A stretch of DNA of 18,991 nucleotides. Origin: Mycoplasmataceae bacterium. GTDB lineage: Bacteria > Bacillota_I > Bacilli_A > Mycoplasmatales > Mycoplasmoidaceae. The position numbers and the translations under genes are program-made. A model generated the notes under the pieces. That model was not told the origin of the DNA. It did not search any database and was given only the letters and a program-made list of their open reading frames with translations. Of this stretch, positions 9,031-18,991 are shown one piece after another. The DNA is taken from contig JAHHTJ010000005.1 in NCBI GenBank assembly GCA_020024715.1, positions 1 through 18,991 on the forward strand, written 5' to 3'. Each line of letters begins with the position of its first letter. Position 1 is the stretch's first letter.

Positions 9031-10177
9031 TTAATTCATCTCCTGGTTTAAATTCATTTAAGGCCTTTACTAATTTCTTTACATCTTTTAAATCATTATA
9101 AAAAAACAAACTAATCCTTACAACTGATCTTGTTTTTAAAGGAACTCTTGCTAATTTAGCACAAGATAAACTACTTCTACCTAAAATTTTATTTTGTTCT
9201 AAATAAAACTCAATGTCTTGTCCATCAATTATATTATTTTCATCATCATACATATTAAAAGTAATTAATGGTGATTCAACACTAGGAGTAAATAATTTAA
9301 TTCTTTTAGTATTAATATGTTTTAAAAAATAAGTTTTTAATTTTTGTTCTTTTTGAGCAATTGCTTTATAACCAATTTTTAATCATAATTTTAATGATTC
9401 TAAAAAACCAATAGTTGCAGCATAATTTATTTCAAGATTATTTAATTCATCTTTTAATAAATTAAAATTTTTAAAATTATTTTGAATTGCTTTTTTCATA
9501 TAAAAGAAACCAAGACCAGTTGGTCCAATAATTTTATGTGCACTACCTACTAAAAAATCACAATTATTATCATGACATAGTGCTGGAAAATGTTCTAATT
9601 GTTGTGTTGCATCCAAAACAACATAAATATTTGGATTAATTTTTTTTATTTCTTGAATAATTTTTTTAGTATCTACTCAATTAGCTAATAAGTTACTAGC
9701 ACTTGTAAAAGCAATAATTTTTGTTTTATTAGTTATAGCATTTAAAAATGTATTTTCATTTATTTCAATGCTATCTTTACCAACAAAAATTAGTTTAATT
9801 TTTTTTCTTTCTCTCAATCTATATCAAGGAAGTAAATTAGATCCGTGTTCTAAATAATGAACAATAATTTCATCTCCTGATTCAACTATATCTTGTAAGG
9901 TATCAGCAATAATATTTAGTGCTAATGTACTGCCACTTGTATAAAACACTTCATTCATATTAGCTTGTAAAAATTTAGCTAAATATTTTTTTGATTCGAA
10001 AATTTGTTTTTTAATAAAATTTTTATTTTTATAAAAAATACATGGTTCATTACTATTAAAAGAATTTATTGCTTTAATCATACTTGCAGGTTTTAGAGTT
10101 GTTGCTGCATTATCAAAATAGACTAAATCTTGATGATTCTTAAATCAAGGAAAATAATGTTTGTAATTATCTTTCAT
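9017..10177 (-). CDS. Second SufS-like cysteine desulfurase, missing the GGTPN segment
   Basis: PLP-dependent class V aminotransferase fold, paralogue of the adjacent upstream gene; 386 aa in table 4. Retained catalytic residues: His111 (EHGSN), Asp189 and Gln192 (DATQ), PLP-Lys215 (SAHK), Cys339 (SLSCA) and Arg354, with the Cys-Arg spacing of 15 as in E. coli SufS (364/379). Lost: the segment that in the first copy reads KYGGDMN...HKFEGGTPN is replaced by a shorter Asn/Lys/Leu-rich stretch (about 231-250, roughly 17 residues shorter). TSGATE has become TSGSTL, and the NPH motif near residue 48 is gone. The frame is fully open, so it is not a simple pseudogene. The start is 1 nt after the upstream stop (TAATATG) with no Shine-Dalgarno, implying re-initiation. 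It may be a weak desulfurase, a heterodimer partner, or a degenerating duplicate. Confidence 0.9.
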
Positions 10178-10178
10178 A

Positions 10179-11378
10179 TTATTTTGGGAATGAAGATAAA
10201 GCTTCTACTAGTTTATCTATATCTTTATAATCATTATAAAATAGCATACTTGCACGAACAACACTATTAGTTTTTAATGGATATCGTGCAAGTCTTGCGC
10301 ATGATAAACTACTTCTAGTTAAGATGTTTCTTTCTTCTAAATATTTTTCAACCTTACTACTTGGAATTATATTTTGTTTTTTATCTAAAAAATTAAAAGT
10401 AATTAAAGGAGTGTTTACATTTTTAGTATAAAGTAAAAAATCATCTCTTTTTGGTATTTTCTTTAAAAAGTATGCTTTTAATTTTTTTTCTCTTTCTTTA
10501 ATTTCATCAACTCCAATTTTCATTAAATATTCTAAAGATTCTTTTCATGCAAACAAGGCTGCAACATTAGGAGTTCCACCTTCAAATTTATGATTTCCTT
10601 CTGCAAAAGTGAAATGATCTTCATATATTTCTTGATTCATATCACCACCATATTTTAAAGGATTAATTATATTTAATAATTCTTTTTTTATGTATAAAAA
10701 ACCTATACCAGTTGGTCCAATCATTTTATGACCACTTCCTACTGCAAAGTCAATATTAGTATCATGGCATTTTAAAGCGAAATGTTCAATATATTGTGTA
10801 GAATCAATTAATACAAAAATATTTTGATTAAATTCTTTAATTGTTTTTGTAATTTTTTTAATATCAACTTCATCTGCTAATAAATTACTAGCAGCTGTTA
10901 TTGCTACTATTTTTGTTTTGCTGGTTAAAACATTCTTAATTTCTTCCTCATTTATAACAATATTATTTTTGTTTGTAAATACTAATTTAACATGATTTCT
11001 ATCTCTTAATTTATATCACGGCAATAAATTAGCAGCATGTTCCATATAAGTTAATACAACTTCATCGCCCTCATGCAATATATCTTGCATAGCATTAGCA
11101 ATTGTATTAATTCCTTCAGTAGCACCAGATGTAAACATTACTTCATTACTATTTGCATTAATAAATTTAGCAAGTGTTTTTCTAGTTAATTGAATTTGAT
11201 TATATACATTAACTGCTAATTTATTATCACTATGCGGATTTGAAGAGTATTCTTCATAATATTTAGTTACTGCATCAATCATACATTGAGGTTTTAATGT
11301 TGTTGCTGCATTATCTAAATAAACTAGATTTTTATTATTTTTAAATCAAGGAAAATCCTTTTTATAATTTTTTAACAT
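10179..11378 (-). CDS. sufS: SufS cysteine desulfurase
   Basis: Takes sulfur from L-cysteine as an enzyme persulfide, giving alanine. 399 aa in table 4, normal length. Motifs: DNAATTLKP (22-30), TSGATEGIN (83-91), MEHAANLLPW with His114, IDSTQ with Asp192/Gln195, SGHK with PLP-Lys218, KYGGDMN (242-248), HKFEGGTPN (263-271, the strand that reaches the partner active site), RSSLSCA with catalytic Cys360, and Arg375. This looks fully competent. The start ATG has GAGGTGG about 9 nt upstream, the best ribosome site in the operon, and overlaps the end of sufD by 17 nt. The second sufS-like gene follows after 1 nt. Confidence 0.95.
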
Positions 11379-11997
11379 TACTTGTTTCCACCTCTTTTCA
11401 AATTCATTCACTATAAACATCTTTTTTTAAATTTAATAAAAATGCTTGATACAAAGTCTTTATTAAAATATTAATACTTTGTGTCTCATTAATTCCTAAA
11501 GAATTTAAATAAAATAGCTCTTCTTTGTTTAAACCACCAACTAATAATTTATGAGCACTAGTAAAACTATTATTTGCTGCATCAATTTCTGGTATACCAC
11601 TAAAAATAGCATCATCCATTAAAACATATTTGATAATCTGCTCACTATAAATACTTGCTAAAGGTTTAATGTTATTTTTTGAGCATAAACTAAGGTTAGT
11701 AATTGATTTATTAAAACCAATTCCATGAAATTTAATGTAAGAAAAGGTGTGTTCTACTTCATGAATGACACAAATTTTAATAATCTTATGAAAATCTTGT
11801 TTATTTAAACAAAAATAATTAATTTTTAATTTGCTATTAAAATTTGATAAACGAAAAGTTCAATCAATATTTATATCAAATTGTGAAACATCAATAATCA
11901 AAATTTCTTCGGAATCAGAATTATTTAATTCATAGTTATTAAATAATTTATCAACAATTTTGATATCGTTTTTATTTCTTAGTCAATATATATTCAT
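11362..11997 (-). CDS. sufD: Mini-SufD, half-length SufD-like scaffold subunit
   Basis: 211 aa in table 4, about half of typical SufD (about 420-430 aa). The C-terminal part is clearly SufB/SufD-like: the sequence around 143-175 with SAHKLLVGGL then EELFYLNSLGI matches the SufD stretch that carries the essential His of E. coli SufD (His360, in CSHGAT); here the corresponding residue is His149. The C-terminal helices that dock on SufC follow. The N-terminal half keeps only a short beta-rich region, so most of the beta-helix is missing. The frame is open throughout, there is no upstream remnant (sufC ends 6 nt before the ATG), and both neighbours are intact, which points to a reduced but maintained subunit. 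Identity rests on the C-terminal motif and the operon position between sufC and sufS. Confidence 0.82.
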
Positions 11998-12003
11998 ATT
12001 ATT

Positions 12004-12786
12004 TTATTTATCTTTCAATGGATCAACATAAGTTTTTGTTTCAAATAACTTTTCGTTTTTGTCTTGATATTTAGCATAACCTTCATTTTGAATTTCTTTT
12101 ACTAAATCGTAGTTTCCTTCTTTAATAATTGTTTTATTTGCAATTAAATAACTACGATCTGGTTTTAAGTAATTAAAAATAAAGTTAGAATGTGAAATTA
12201 CTAAAATACTTGTATCTAAGTGAGTATCATAATAATTTTTAATAAGTTCACAAACTTTTTTTAAAGCATCAACATCTAAAGCAGTATCTATTTCATCTAT
12301 TAATAGTAATTTAGGATTAGAAATTTCCATCAACAAGACTTGGAATTTCTTTTTTTCTCCCCCAGATCAATTATAATTAACTTCTCTTTGCAAGATATCT
12401 TTATTTAAATTTAAATCATTTAATCGTTTTAGTACTTTAACGTAAAAATCACTCATTTCTTGAGTTTTATCGTCATTTTTTAAGATTGCTTGTAATAAAT
12501 CAATAGTTTTTAATCCGCTTATAAATTCTGGATTTTGTTGCATCATATGAATTTTATGATTAGCAATTTCTGAAGTTGATTGATTTGTGATATCTTCACC
12601 ATTAAAAATAATTGAACCAGTTTTAGTGATACTATAATGATTGAATATTGCTTTTAATAATGTTGTTTTACCAGAACCATTTTGACCTAGTAGTGCAACA
12701 ATCTCATGATTGTTAATATTTAGGTTAATATTTTGCAAAATAGTTTTGTTATTAATTTGAATTTTTAAATCTTTAATATTTAGCAT
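12004..12786 (-). CDS. sufC: SufC, ABC-type ATPase of the Fe-S assembly complex
   Basis: Cytosolic ATPase that drives conformational change in SufBCD. 260 aa in table 4. Walker A GQNGSGKT (34-41), Q-loop MMQQNPEF, signature SGGEKKK (141-147, preceded by TGA-encoded Trp140), Walker B LLLIDEID with Asp164/Glu165, D-loop TALD and H-loop His199 in ISHSN. SufC proteins have this SGGE(K/Q)K(K/R) form. It is the first gene of the operon, 58 bp from the divergent surface-protein gene. The Shine-Dalgarno is weak. Confidence 0.96.
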
Positions 12787-12820
12787 ATTTATTTTTATTT
12801 AGTAATATCTTTCTTTTTAC

Positions 12821-12826
12821 TATAAT
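12821..12826 (+). promoter_or_regulatory. Candidate -10 box of the surface-protein/hinT operon
   Basis: A perfect TATAAT, 18 nt upstream of the ATG at 12845. A start at the usual distance would leave a leader of only about 12 nt, and no Shine-Dalgarno is present before the ATG, so initiation may be near-leaderless. The -35 (TTTAGT at 12798-12803, 17-bp spacer) is poor. Confidence 0.5.
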
Positions 12827-12832
12827 ATATAT

Positions 12833-12860
12833 TTTATAAGTTATATGACCAAAAATACAA
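12833..12860 (-). promoter_or_regulatory. Candidate suf operon promoter
   Basis: Minus-strand TTGTAT (12855-12860), 16 bp, TATAAA (12833-12838), placing the transcript start about 40 nt before sufC. The -35 lies inside the first codons of the divergent surface-protein gene. No Fur-like or other operator palindrome was recognised. Confidence 0.5.
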
Positions 12861-15800
12861 ACAGCGAAAAAAAACGAAAAAAATGAACTAAGAAAAAAAC
12901 CATTGTTTTAACAGGTTTAGTTGGTTTAGGATTACTTTCTTTGTCAGCGTTAGCAACAATTAAAGAAACAAATTCTAATTCTTCAAACCCATTAGTATCT
13001 TTAAGTGTGAATACTGATAATGCAATTAATGGTTATGCTAAAAATAATAATCAAGCTTTTTCTTTAAACACAATTGCTAATGATGCTTTAATTTCTTCAT
13101 CAGGAAGAAATGCATGATTAACCACTAAAACTAATCAATTAATTTTAAATTGATTTAAAAATAGTAAAAATAAATCAATTGAAAGAATGTATGCTAATGC
13201 TAAGCAAAAAGCAGAAAGTCAATATAATTCTAATGTTGCAACTTACAAAAAAACATATGGTAATAATTGAGAATATTATGTTCAAAATAATTTATTAGAT
13301 CCAATAGGTGGAAGTGAAACAGATTATATTAATTCTCAAATCGCTTCTACTTTAAGAAGTGATTTTCAAACCCTAATTTTTGGTGGTCAATTTGGTTTAC
13401 AATCATTCTTAGGTTTTCATAAAATTACAAATAATGGTAAATTGTTGCCATTTGATCAATGATCTAACCCTACTGCTTTAATTAATGCTAAATTTATTAA
13501 TAATCCAATTAACTGAGCAGGAAATGATAGTTCAACAAATAACAACCAAACAAGTTTAGGTTTTTTTCCTAGTCAATATTTAAATTTACCTTCAGATAAA
13601 GAAGCATTAGATTTACATTTAGCAAACTTTGATCAATATTTGTTTGATCAATGAATGATTCATGAAAATCCATTCATTGCTTCTAGTATCTTATATGAGT
13701 ATTGAACGAAAAATAATTCAACAACTTTAAATGGTTCTTCTCAAAGTATTTATAATTCAAATTATTTTAAGAATCTTCCACAGTCAAATAACCTAGATTT
13801 TCCTATGTTTGGTTCTATTGCAAATAATCAATTTGATAATCATTTATATGAATATTTACAACCAAGTTCTGAAACTAATCCAAATGGATATGTAGATAAT
13901 AATGGTTTTTATATTAATACGAATATTAATAGTTGAAATGATGCTAACACAAGTGTTTATAATGACCAAGGATATACTGGTGGTTTTAATTTCTTTGATT
14001 TAGGTAATGTAGGAAGTACACAAACAGGTTATTTTGTAACTAATGGAGCAAATATTTCTGGACAACAATATTATTCATACAATACTTATTTACCATCTTA
14101 TTCAATGGCTGCAATTAATCGTTATAATGTATTGATGTTTGACCAAAATAAATTTAATGCTATTCCTAATGGAATTGGTGGAACTATTTATAATGGTTTT
14201 AATTCAACATATTTGAATAAAAATATTTTAGCTAACTTCTTATTTTCTAATGCAACAGGTAATAATAGTGAAAATGGTACATTTACTCCTGGATTCATTA
14301 ACAATAATATTCCACAATCTTTTAATGTAATTAACCCAAGATACACATATTTGTTATATAATGGTTCTCCATTATCTTCAACAACTTTAAGTCAATTTTG
14401 AAATACAAGTTTTCTAAATCAATTTCAAAATGATAAATTAACAACTTTATCTTTTAATGTTTTATATAACAACAAGCAATTATCACCTTATATTTTTACT
14501 AGAGATGGTGATGGAGTTCATGTTATTGCGATCGATGGATATGATCGAATAATTGCAGCAGAACAAAATCCAGCATCTATTGCTTCACCAATTGATGTAT
14601 ATCCAAATCCTACTAATAGCTATGAAGCAGCTGTTGATGCAATAGCTCAAGATATTTTATGAAGACAAGAACAATTAAATGCAGGTATTCAAACTAAAAT
14701 TAGTATTAATTTATTTACAACTTTAACTTCATATTTTCAAGCAAATGAAAATCAATTAATTTTAGGTTATGCACAACAAGTATTAAAAAATAAAACAAGT
14801 AACAACTATAATCCATTATTTAGTAATGGTTATAATCTATTTAGCACTAATGATGTAAGTAGTGTTTTTGATACCAATAACAATCAAACTGCAACATTGA
14901 ATTTAATGAATATTTTAATTCAAATGCAAGATTATTTAATCGAACAAAAAAATGAAAACACTTTAAAAAATCAATTGCTAGTAAATTACACTGGTAATAA
15001 TGGAACAAGTAGTTCAGCATCATCTACTTATGGAATTGGTAGTAATTTTAACTTAAATGGAATTAAACCAGCAATACCTTATTTTGCTGATTTAAAATCT
15101 AGTATTTTGTATCCATATTTAAGTTTATATATTTATCATTTATCATTTAGTAATACACTTGGATTTAATGATGTTGCTAATCATGCTGGCAATATTTGAA
15201 CAACAAATCAAACTAATAAGGATTATTTATCATCTTTATTAACATTGGATCAACAATTAAATTCATTAAATACATCATTTAAAAAAGCAGTAAATACATA
15301 TGTTAATTCATTATCCTTACAACCTTTTGCATATCAAGAACATACATATGCTAAATATGCTCAATATGTTTTAACTAATAATGTTGCAATTAATGATGCA
15401 ATCAATTCAAGCACTACTAATTTAGCAAATGATATTAAAAATACATTATTAGCAAATGCTTTAAAAATAAATTTAAATAATAATCCAACAATTTCTAATG
15501 ATTTAGGTTTAACAAATAGTACTATTAATAATATTTTTCCTGGAACAGATAAAAACTATGGTACTTTATCATATTTAGCAACTGCTTTAATTTATGAAAA
15601 CGATTTAAGTAGTTTTACAAAAAATTTATATTCAACTATAAATTATGGTTCTAATTATAATTTAGATCCATCAACATATTTTCCAACATCAACTAATTAT
15701 AAAAAAGATATTGTTAATTTAACAAACCATATTTTTAATTACTATAATGATGAAAATTATCAATATGCTGAATTAGGTTTAGACCCAAATGATACATTTA

Positions 15801-17278
15801 ATAATTCATATTTAACATTATTAGAAACAATTAATTATTTGTATGATAATGGTACATGAATTAATTTGTGAAATTATTTAAATAATATTGTTGCAAATGG
15901 ACCTGCATATGTTGTTTGAGTTAATGGTGATAGTGCAAATTATTTAAATAATATGAATTTACCAACTTCTTCATCTTCTAATACTAATAATATTAATTTA
16001 GCTAATACTGGACAAATTCAACAATATGCAGATTCTTTAAATTCAGCAATTAATCAAAGTTATAATACAAAAAAAGTAAACTTTGGTGTTACTGGTTATA
16101 CAAATATTAATAATGTATTTGATTATGGATATGGACCATTTAACTATATTCCAAATGCAAATTTAGATGGTGATATGATTAATCAATTCATCGATCAAAA
16201 CATTGCAGCTACTGCTACTGGTAATTCAGCAAGTAATCAAGCATATAATAATATTAGTACTTATAATTTTAATGCAAGTTCATATTTTAATTTAGCTAAT
16301 ATAAATATAAATGGTACTGAAGAACCATTTACTGGTTTTATTGGTTTGCAAACTCAATTATCTCATTCTCAATTAACTAATTTACAATTAAATTCTTATT
16401 TATTTAGTGATGCTCAATATTCTATTAATGGTGCTGGTTTGTTAGCTAATTATTATCAATTAGGTAATAATCCTGGAACTAATCAACCACAACCATCTGG
16501 ACCAAGTTTAATGTCAAGTATTTTAAATGCAAGTTCATTATCTGAATTAATCACTATTAGTTCACAATTACAAAATGTTAGTTCTAATTTTCCAGGATTT
16601 AGTAACCAATACATTGGAAATAATAAAACTCAAACTGAAATTAATAAAAGTTATGCTGAAGCTGTATATAAAGCAATAAGTTCAATTCCAAATTATCAAA
16701 GTTTCTTTCATAATTTTAGTGGTTATGTAACTGGATTTCAAAATACTCCATCTTCAGGTGAAAATTATTTTAAAAATATTGCAGATCTTTATAGCGTCTT
16801 AAGTGGAGGTAAAGAATTAAAATACAATAATCTATATAGTTCTTGAAATTCATATAATTCTTTATTACAAGATAAGATAAGCAATAATAGTGCTAACTTA
16901 TATGTTGTTAATGCATTAGGACAAGAACGATTAATTCCTTATGGTAGTGGACAATATATTAGTTTAAATACACCAAATGCATCAACAAGTAATAATTCTA
17001 GTTTAAATTATAAATTTATGATGTATGCTACACAAATTAGTCAACAATCTTTAGGTCAAAAAGTATGAAACACTAATACTCCATGAAAAAGTTTGAATTT
17101 AAGTGAAGATGCTTTTGCAAAATTGGTTGTGCAAATTGCTCAGAACTCAACATTGCAATCAAGTGCAATCAGTGCTTTTACAAATAATAAACAACAAGAA
17201 AATAAAGTAAATGTATATGATATTAGATTAAGAAATACATTGGGTATTTTATGAATATTAAATTGAATCATTGGTTAA
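12845..17278 (+). CDS. Large Cys-free exported surface protein upstream of hinT
   Basis: 1477 aa in table 4, one uninterrupted frame with many TGA-Trp codons. The N-terminus is strongly basic (KKRKKWTKKK) followed by a hydrophobic segment at about 24-41 ending LSALA. There is no lipobox Cys, so this is a signal peptide or uncleaved membrane anchor, with the rest outside the cell. The ectodomain is rich in Asn, Ser, Thr, Gln and Tyr; I saw no Cys in the whole translation and no obvious internal tandem repeats. The very C-terminus (GILWILNWIIG) is hydrophobic. No catalytic motif was recognised. hinT begins 18 nt downstream, recalling the Mycoplasma hominis operon in which HinT follows membrane proteins including P80, and HinT binds them. 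Homology to P80 is not demonstrated here. A role in host or cell-surface interaction is inference. Confidence 0.9.
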
Positions 17279-17296
17279 TTTTATAAGGAGTAAAAT

Positions 17297-17791
17297 ATGG
17301 GAATTATTGATAAAATGAATCAAGTTAACAATTTACAATCAAAAGATGATTGTATTTTTTGTAAAATTATAAAAAAAGAAATACCCGCTAAAATTATTTT
17401 AGAAAATGAATTTGCTATGGCTTTTTTAGATGTAAATCCGGTGTCAAATGGACATACAATTGTAATTCCAAAAATGCATATTAATAACTTAATGACTTGT
17501 GATAATGATGAACTTTTATATGAAACTATGAAAATGGTTAGACATGTAGCAAAAATTTTAGATGCATCTAAATTACAACCTTGAGGAATTAATTATTTAT
17601 CAAATCAAGGACCAATAGCTGGTCAAGTAATTTATCATTGACATTTTCATATTATGCCAAAATATGCAAAACATGAAGGCTTTTTAACTTCATCTAAACC
17701 AGTTGATTTAGAAGATTTAGATGATGTGTTAGATCTTTTAAAAACAGCAAAAGGAAAACAATCTAAGTTAGAAGATAAAGCTAAGAAATAA
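17297..17791 (+). CDS. hinT: HinT, HIT-family purine nucleoside phosphoramidase
   Basis: Histidine-triad hydrolase acting on AMP-linked phosphoramidates and acyl-adenylates. 164 aa in table 4, with TGA-Trp at residues 96 and 115. The N-terminal Cys pair DCIFCKII (Cys19/Cys22) is the zinc-type CxxC seen in many HinTs. NGHTIVIPKMH (51-61) is followed by the triad HWHFHIMP (114-121), with His116 the expected nucleophile. The C-terminal tail is Lys/Asp-rich and somewhat longer than minimal HinT. AAGGAG (17285-17290) lies 6 nt before the ATG, the strongest ribosome site on this strand. It is in an operon with the large surface protein and ends at a hairpin terminator. Confidence 0.96.
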
Positions 17792-17814
17792 ATTAATTTA
17801 ATAAAGAATCATAT

Positions 17815-17844
17815 ATAGTAGTGGTTATTTCACTACTATTTTTT
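17815..17844 (+). terminator. Rho-independent terminator of the surface-protein/hinT operon
   Basis: ATAGTAGTG (17815-17823), loop GTTATTT, CACTACTAT (17831-17839), then a T-tract. A 9-bp perfect stem beginning 24 nt after the hinT stop. Confidence 0.88.
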
Positions 17845-17877
17845 GTTATTTTTTTTGCAATTAAAAACAAAAAAACA

Positions 17878-18898
17878 ATGAAAATATTAAAAGAAAAAAT
17901 AATAAAAATTATATTATCCACATTAGTGTTTGTTTCTGTATCTACAATAACTATTGATAGTGTTATATCTTGCTCTAACAATAATACTTCTAATGATCAA
18001 GATGCTAAGAAACAAGATACTATAACTAATAATGGATTAACAGTTAATGAAGCTGTTACACAATATTTAACAAACGCAAATATAAATGATACATCAAAAT
18101 ATGATTTTAATGCTGGTATGAGTTGAAATGAAATTAAAAATAAACAATACCTCTTAATTTTTTTGTTTTATTAGTCATTGGTTATAAATCATATGTTACA
18201 CAAAAAAATATAGAAATTAATGGTTTAGAAATTACACCAAAAACTGCTAACCAAAATGGACCAATATTTAAATATGCATTAAATTAAGATAAATACAAAA
18301 GATGTAAGTTATAATTCAAAAACAAAGACTATTACTTATAAATTAGTAGTAAATGCATTACATCAACTAATATTGCTTCTTTTATTGATGTAATTGATGT
18401 AGATGAAAAACAACAAATTTATAACTCAAATTCAAACGATAACAATACTAAAGAAGGTCAAAATAAAATCGGTCAAGAAGTATCGCAAAAACGATTTGAT
18501 TATATTTTTAATAGCAATTATAAAAATTTTAATAATTTGAATTTAGTTCAAACAATAATTAAACAAAACCAACTTAATAAACCTTTAAAATTAGCTGATT
18601 ATGTAAATAAGACATTACCATCAAGCATAATTAATCAAATTACAAAAGCTTTTGTTAGTGAAGTAAGTTCATATTTTAACGTAGCTTCGCCTAATATATC
18701 ACATCCAAATATGCCTCAAATCCAATATGTACTGGTATAACATTAACTGATATTAAAGTTAATCCTAACAATACAACTGAAATTTTTCCAAAAATACAAG
18801 GAGAATATATATGATTTAATGATTATGCTGGTTTTCAAGATTGCAACATTACATTAGCTAAAACTATTACTTTAATTGTTAGAATTGCTAATAATTAA
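17878..18898 (+). pseudogene. Frameshifted lipoprotein gene
   Basis: The ATG at 17878 opens a lipoprotein signal: lysine-rich start, hydrophobic core, then DSVISC with a VISC lipobox at 29-32 (Cys32) followed by SNNNTSND. This frame runs to TAG at 18172-18174 (98 aa). Coding-like sequence continues in other frames: about 18144-18284 (KSYVTQKNIEINGLEITP), about 18283-18358 (INTKDVSYNSKTKTITYKL), 18360-18740 (NIASFIDVIDVDEKQQIYN onward), and about 18717-18898 (ITLTDIKVNPNNTTEIF onward) to TAA at 18896-18898. Joining them needs about four frame changes and gives roughly 340 residues, a normal size for a mycoplasma surface lipoprotein. No Shine-Dalgarno is seen before the ATG and the gene directly follows the hinT terminator. 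I recognise no named family. Sequencing error is possible but the neighbouring genes are free of frameshifts. Confidence 0.8.
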
Positions 18899-18991
18899 AT
18901 TTTAGTAATGTGTATTTTTTCTTAGATTAATAGATATTTTTTTAAAATTTAAAATATTTTTAGAAAAATATGATAAAAATTTGTAAATTTT
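18899..18991. other. AT-rich intergenic end of window
   Basis: 93 nt with no supportable gene. A weak A/T-only inverted repeat (around 18952-18970) is visible but has too little stability to call a terminator. Confidence 0.5.

Noticed and set aside
12845..17278. Surface-protein region as several small genes or a pseudogene broken by stops
   Set aside because: All interruptions are TGA; the pieces share one frame from 12845 to the TAA at 17276-17278, consistent with table 4.
17793..17981. Minus-strand frame and the upstream plus-strand start at 17821
   Set aside because: Both run through the hinT terminator hairpin. The ATG at 17878 gives a proper lipoprotein signal, whereas an earlier start would put a second hydrophobic stretch in front of it.
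18970..18991. Start of a further gene at ATG 18970
   Set aside because: Only seven codons before the window ends and no ribosome site; cannot be supported.
1..18991. CRISPR arrays, insertion sequences, prophage genes, or long direct repeats
   Set aside because: No regularly spaced repeats, transposase-like frames or terminal inverted repeats were seen; the only sizeable duplication is the diverged sufS pair.

Overview
The window is mollicute (mycoplasma-like) DNA. It is extremely AT-rich, and every long gene reads through in-frame TGA codons at positions where the protein family has Trp. A tRNA with anticodon UCA, which reads UGA as Trp, lies at 5382-5456. Genes below are therefore read with translation table 4, where only TAA and TAG are stops; under the standard code most would look broken into fragments. 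Genus cannot be settled from this window. A relative of Ureaplasma/Malacoplasma or another mycoplasma is plausible, but that is inference.

Layout. (1) 1-2315, minus strand: clpB, a heat-shock disaggregase lacking the usual N-domain, with a 3' hairpin terminator at 1-29 and a perfect HrcA operator (CIRCE) over its promoter at 2289-2315. (2) 2338-5321: a divergent potassium-uptake locus. ktrB (minus) and ktrA (plus) are transcribed from back-to-back promoters, and an unrecognised 192-residue four-helix membrane protein is translationally coupled to the end of ktrB. (3) 5347-5723: a bidirectional terminator, then tRNA-Trp(UCA) and an acyl carrier protein gene, both minus strand and 12 nt apart. 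(4) 5790-12786, minus strand: one tightly packed operon for iron-sulfur cluster assembly in the order sufC-sufD-sufS-sufS'-sufU-sufB, followed by proS. This is the Gram-positive sufCDSUB order with two unusual changes: SufD is about half size (211 aa), and sufS is tandemly duplicated, with the second copy lacking a conserved dimer-interface segment. (5) 12845-17791, plus strand: a 1477-residue Cys-free exported surface protein, then hinT (HIT family) 18 nt downstream. The pairing recalls the surface-protein/HinT operon described in Mycoplasma hominis. (6) 17815-18898: the hinT terminator, then a lipoprotein gene broken by about four frameshifts. (7) 18899-18991: AT-rich, no recognisable gene.

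How the parts work together. SufS and SufU mobilise sulfur from cysteine, and the SufB-SufC-SufD complex builds clusters from it. The most unusual content is the rearranged Suf system (mini-SufD plus a degenerate SufS paralogue), the uncharacterised membrane protein coupled to KtrB, and the large surface protein paired with HinT.
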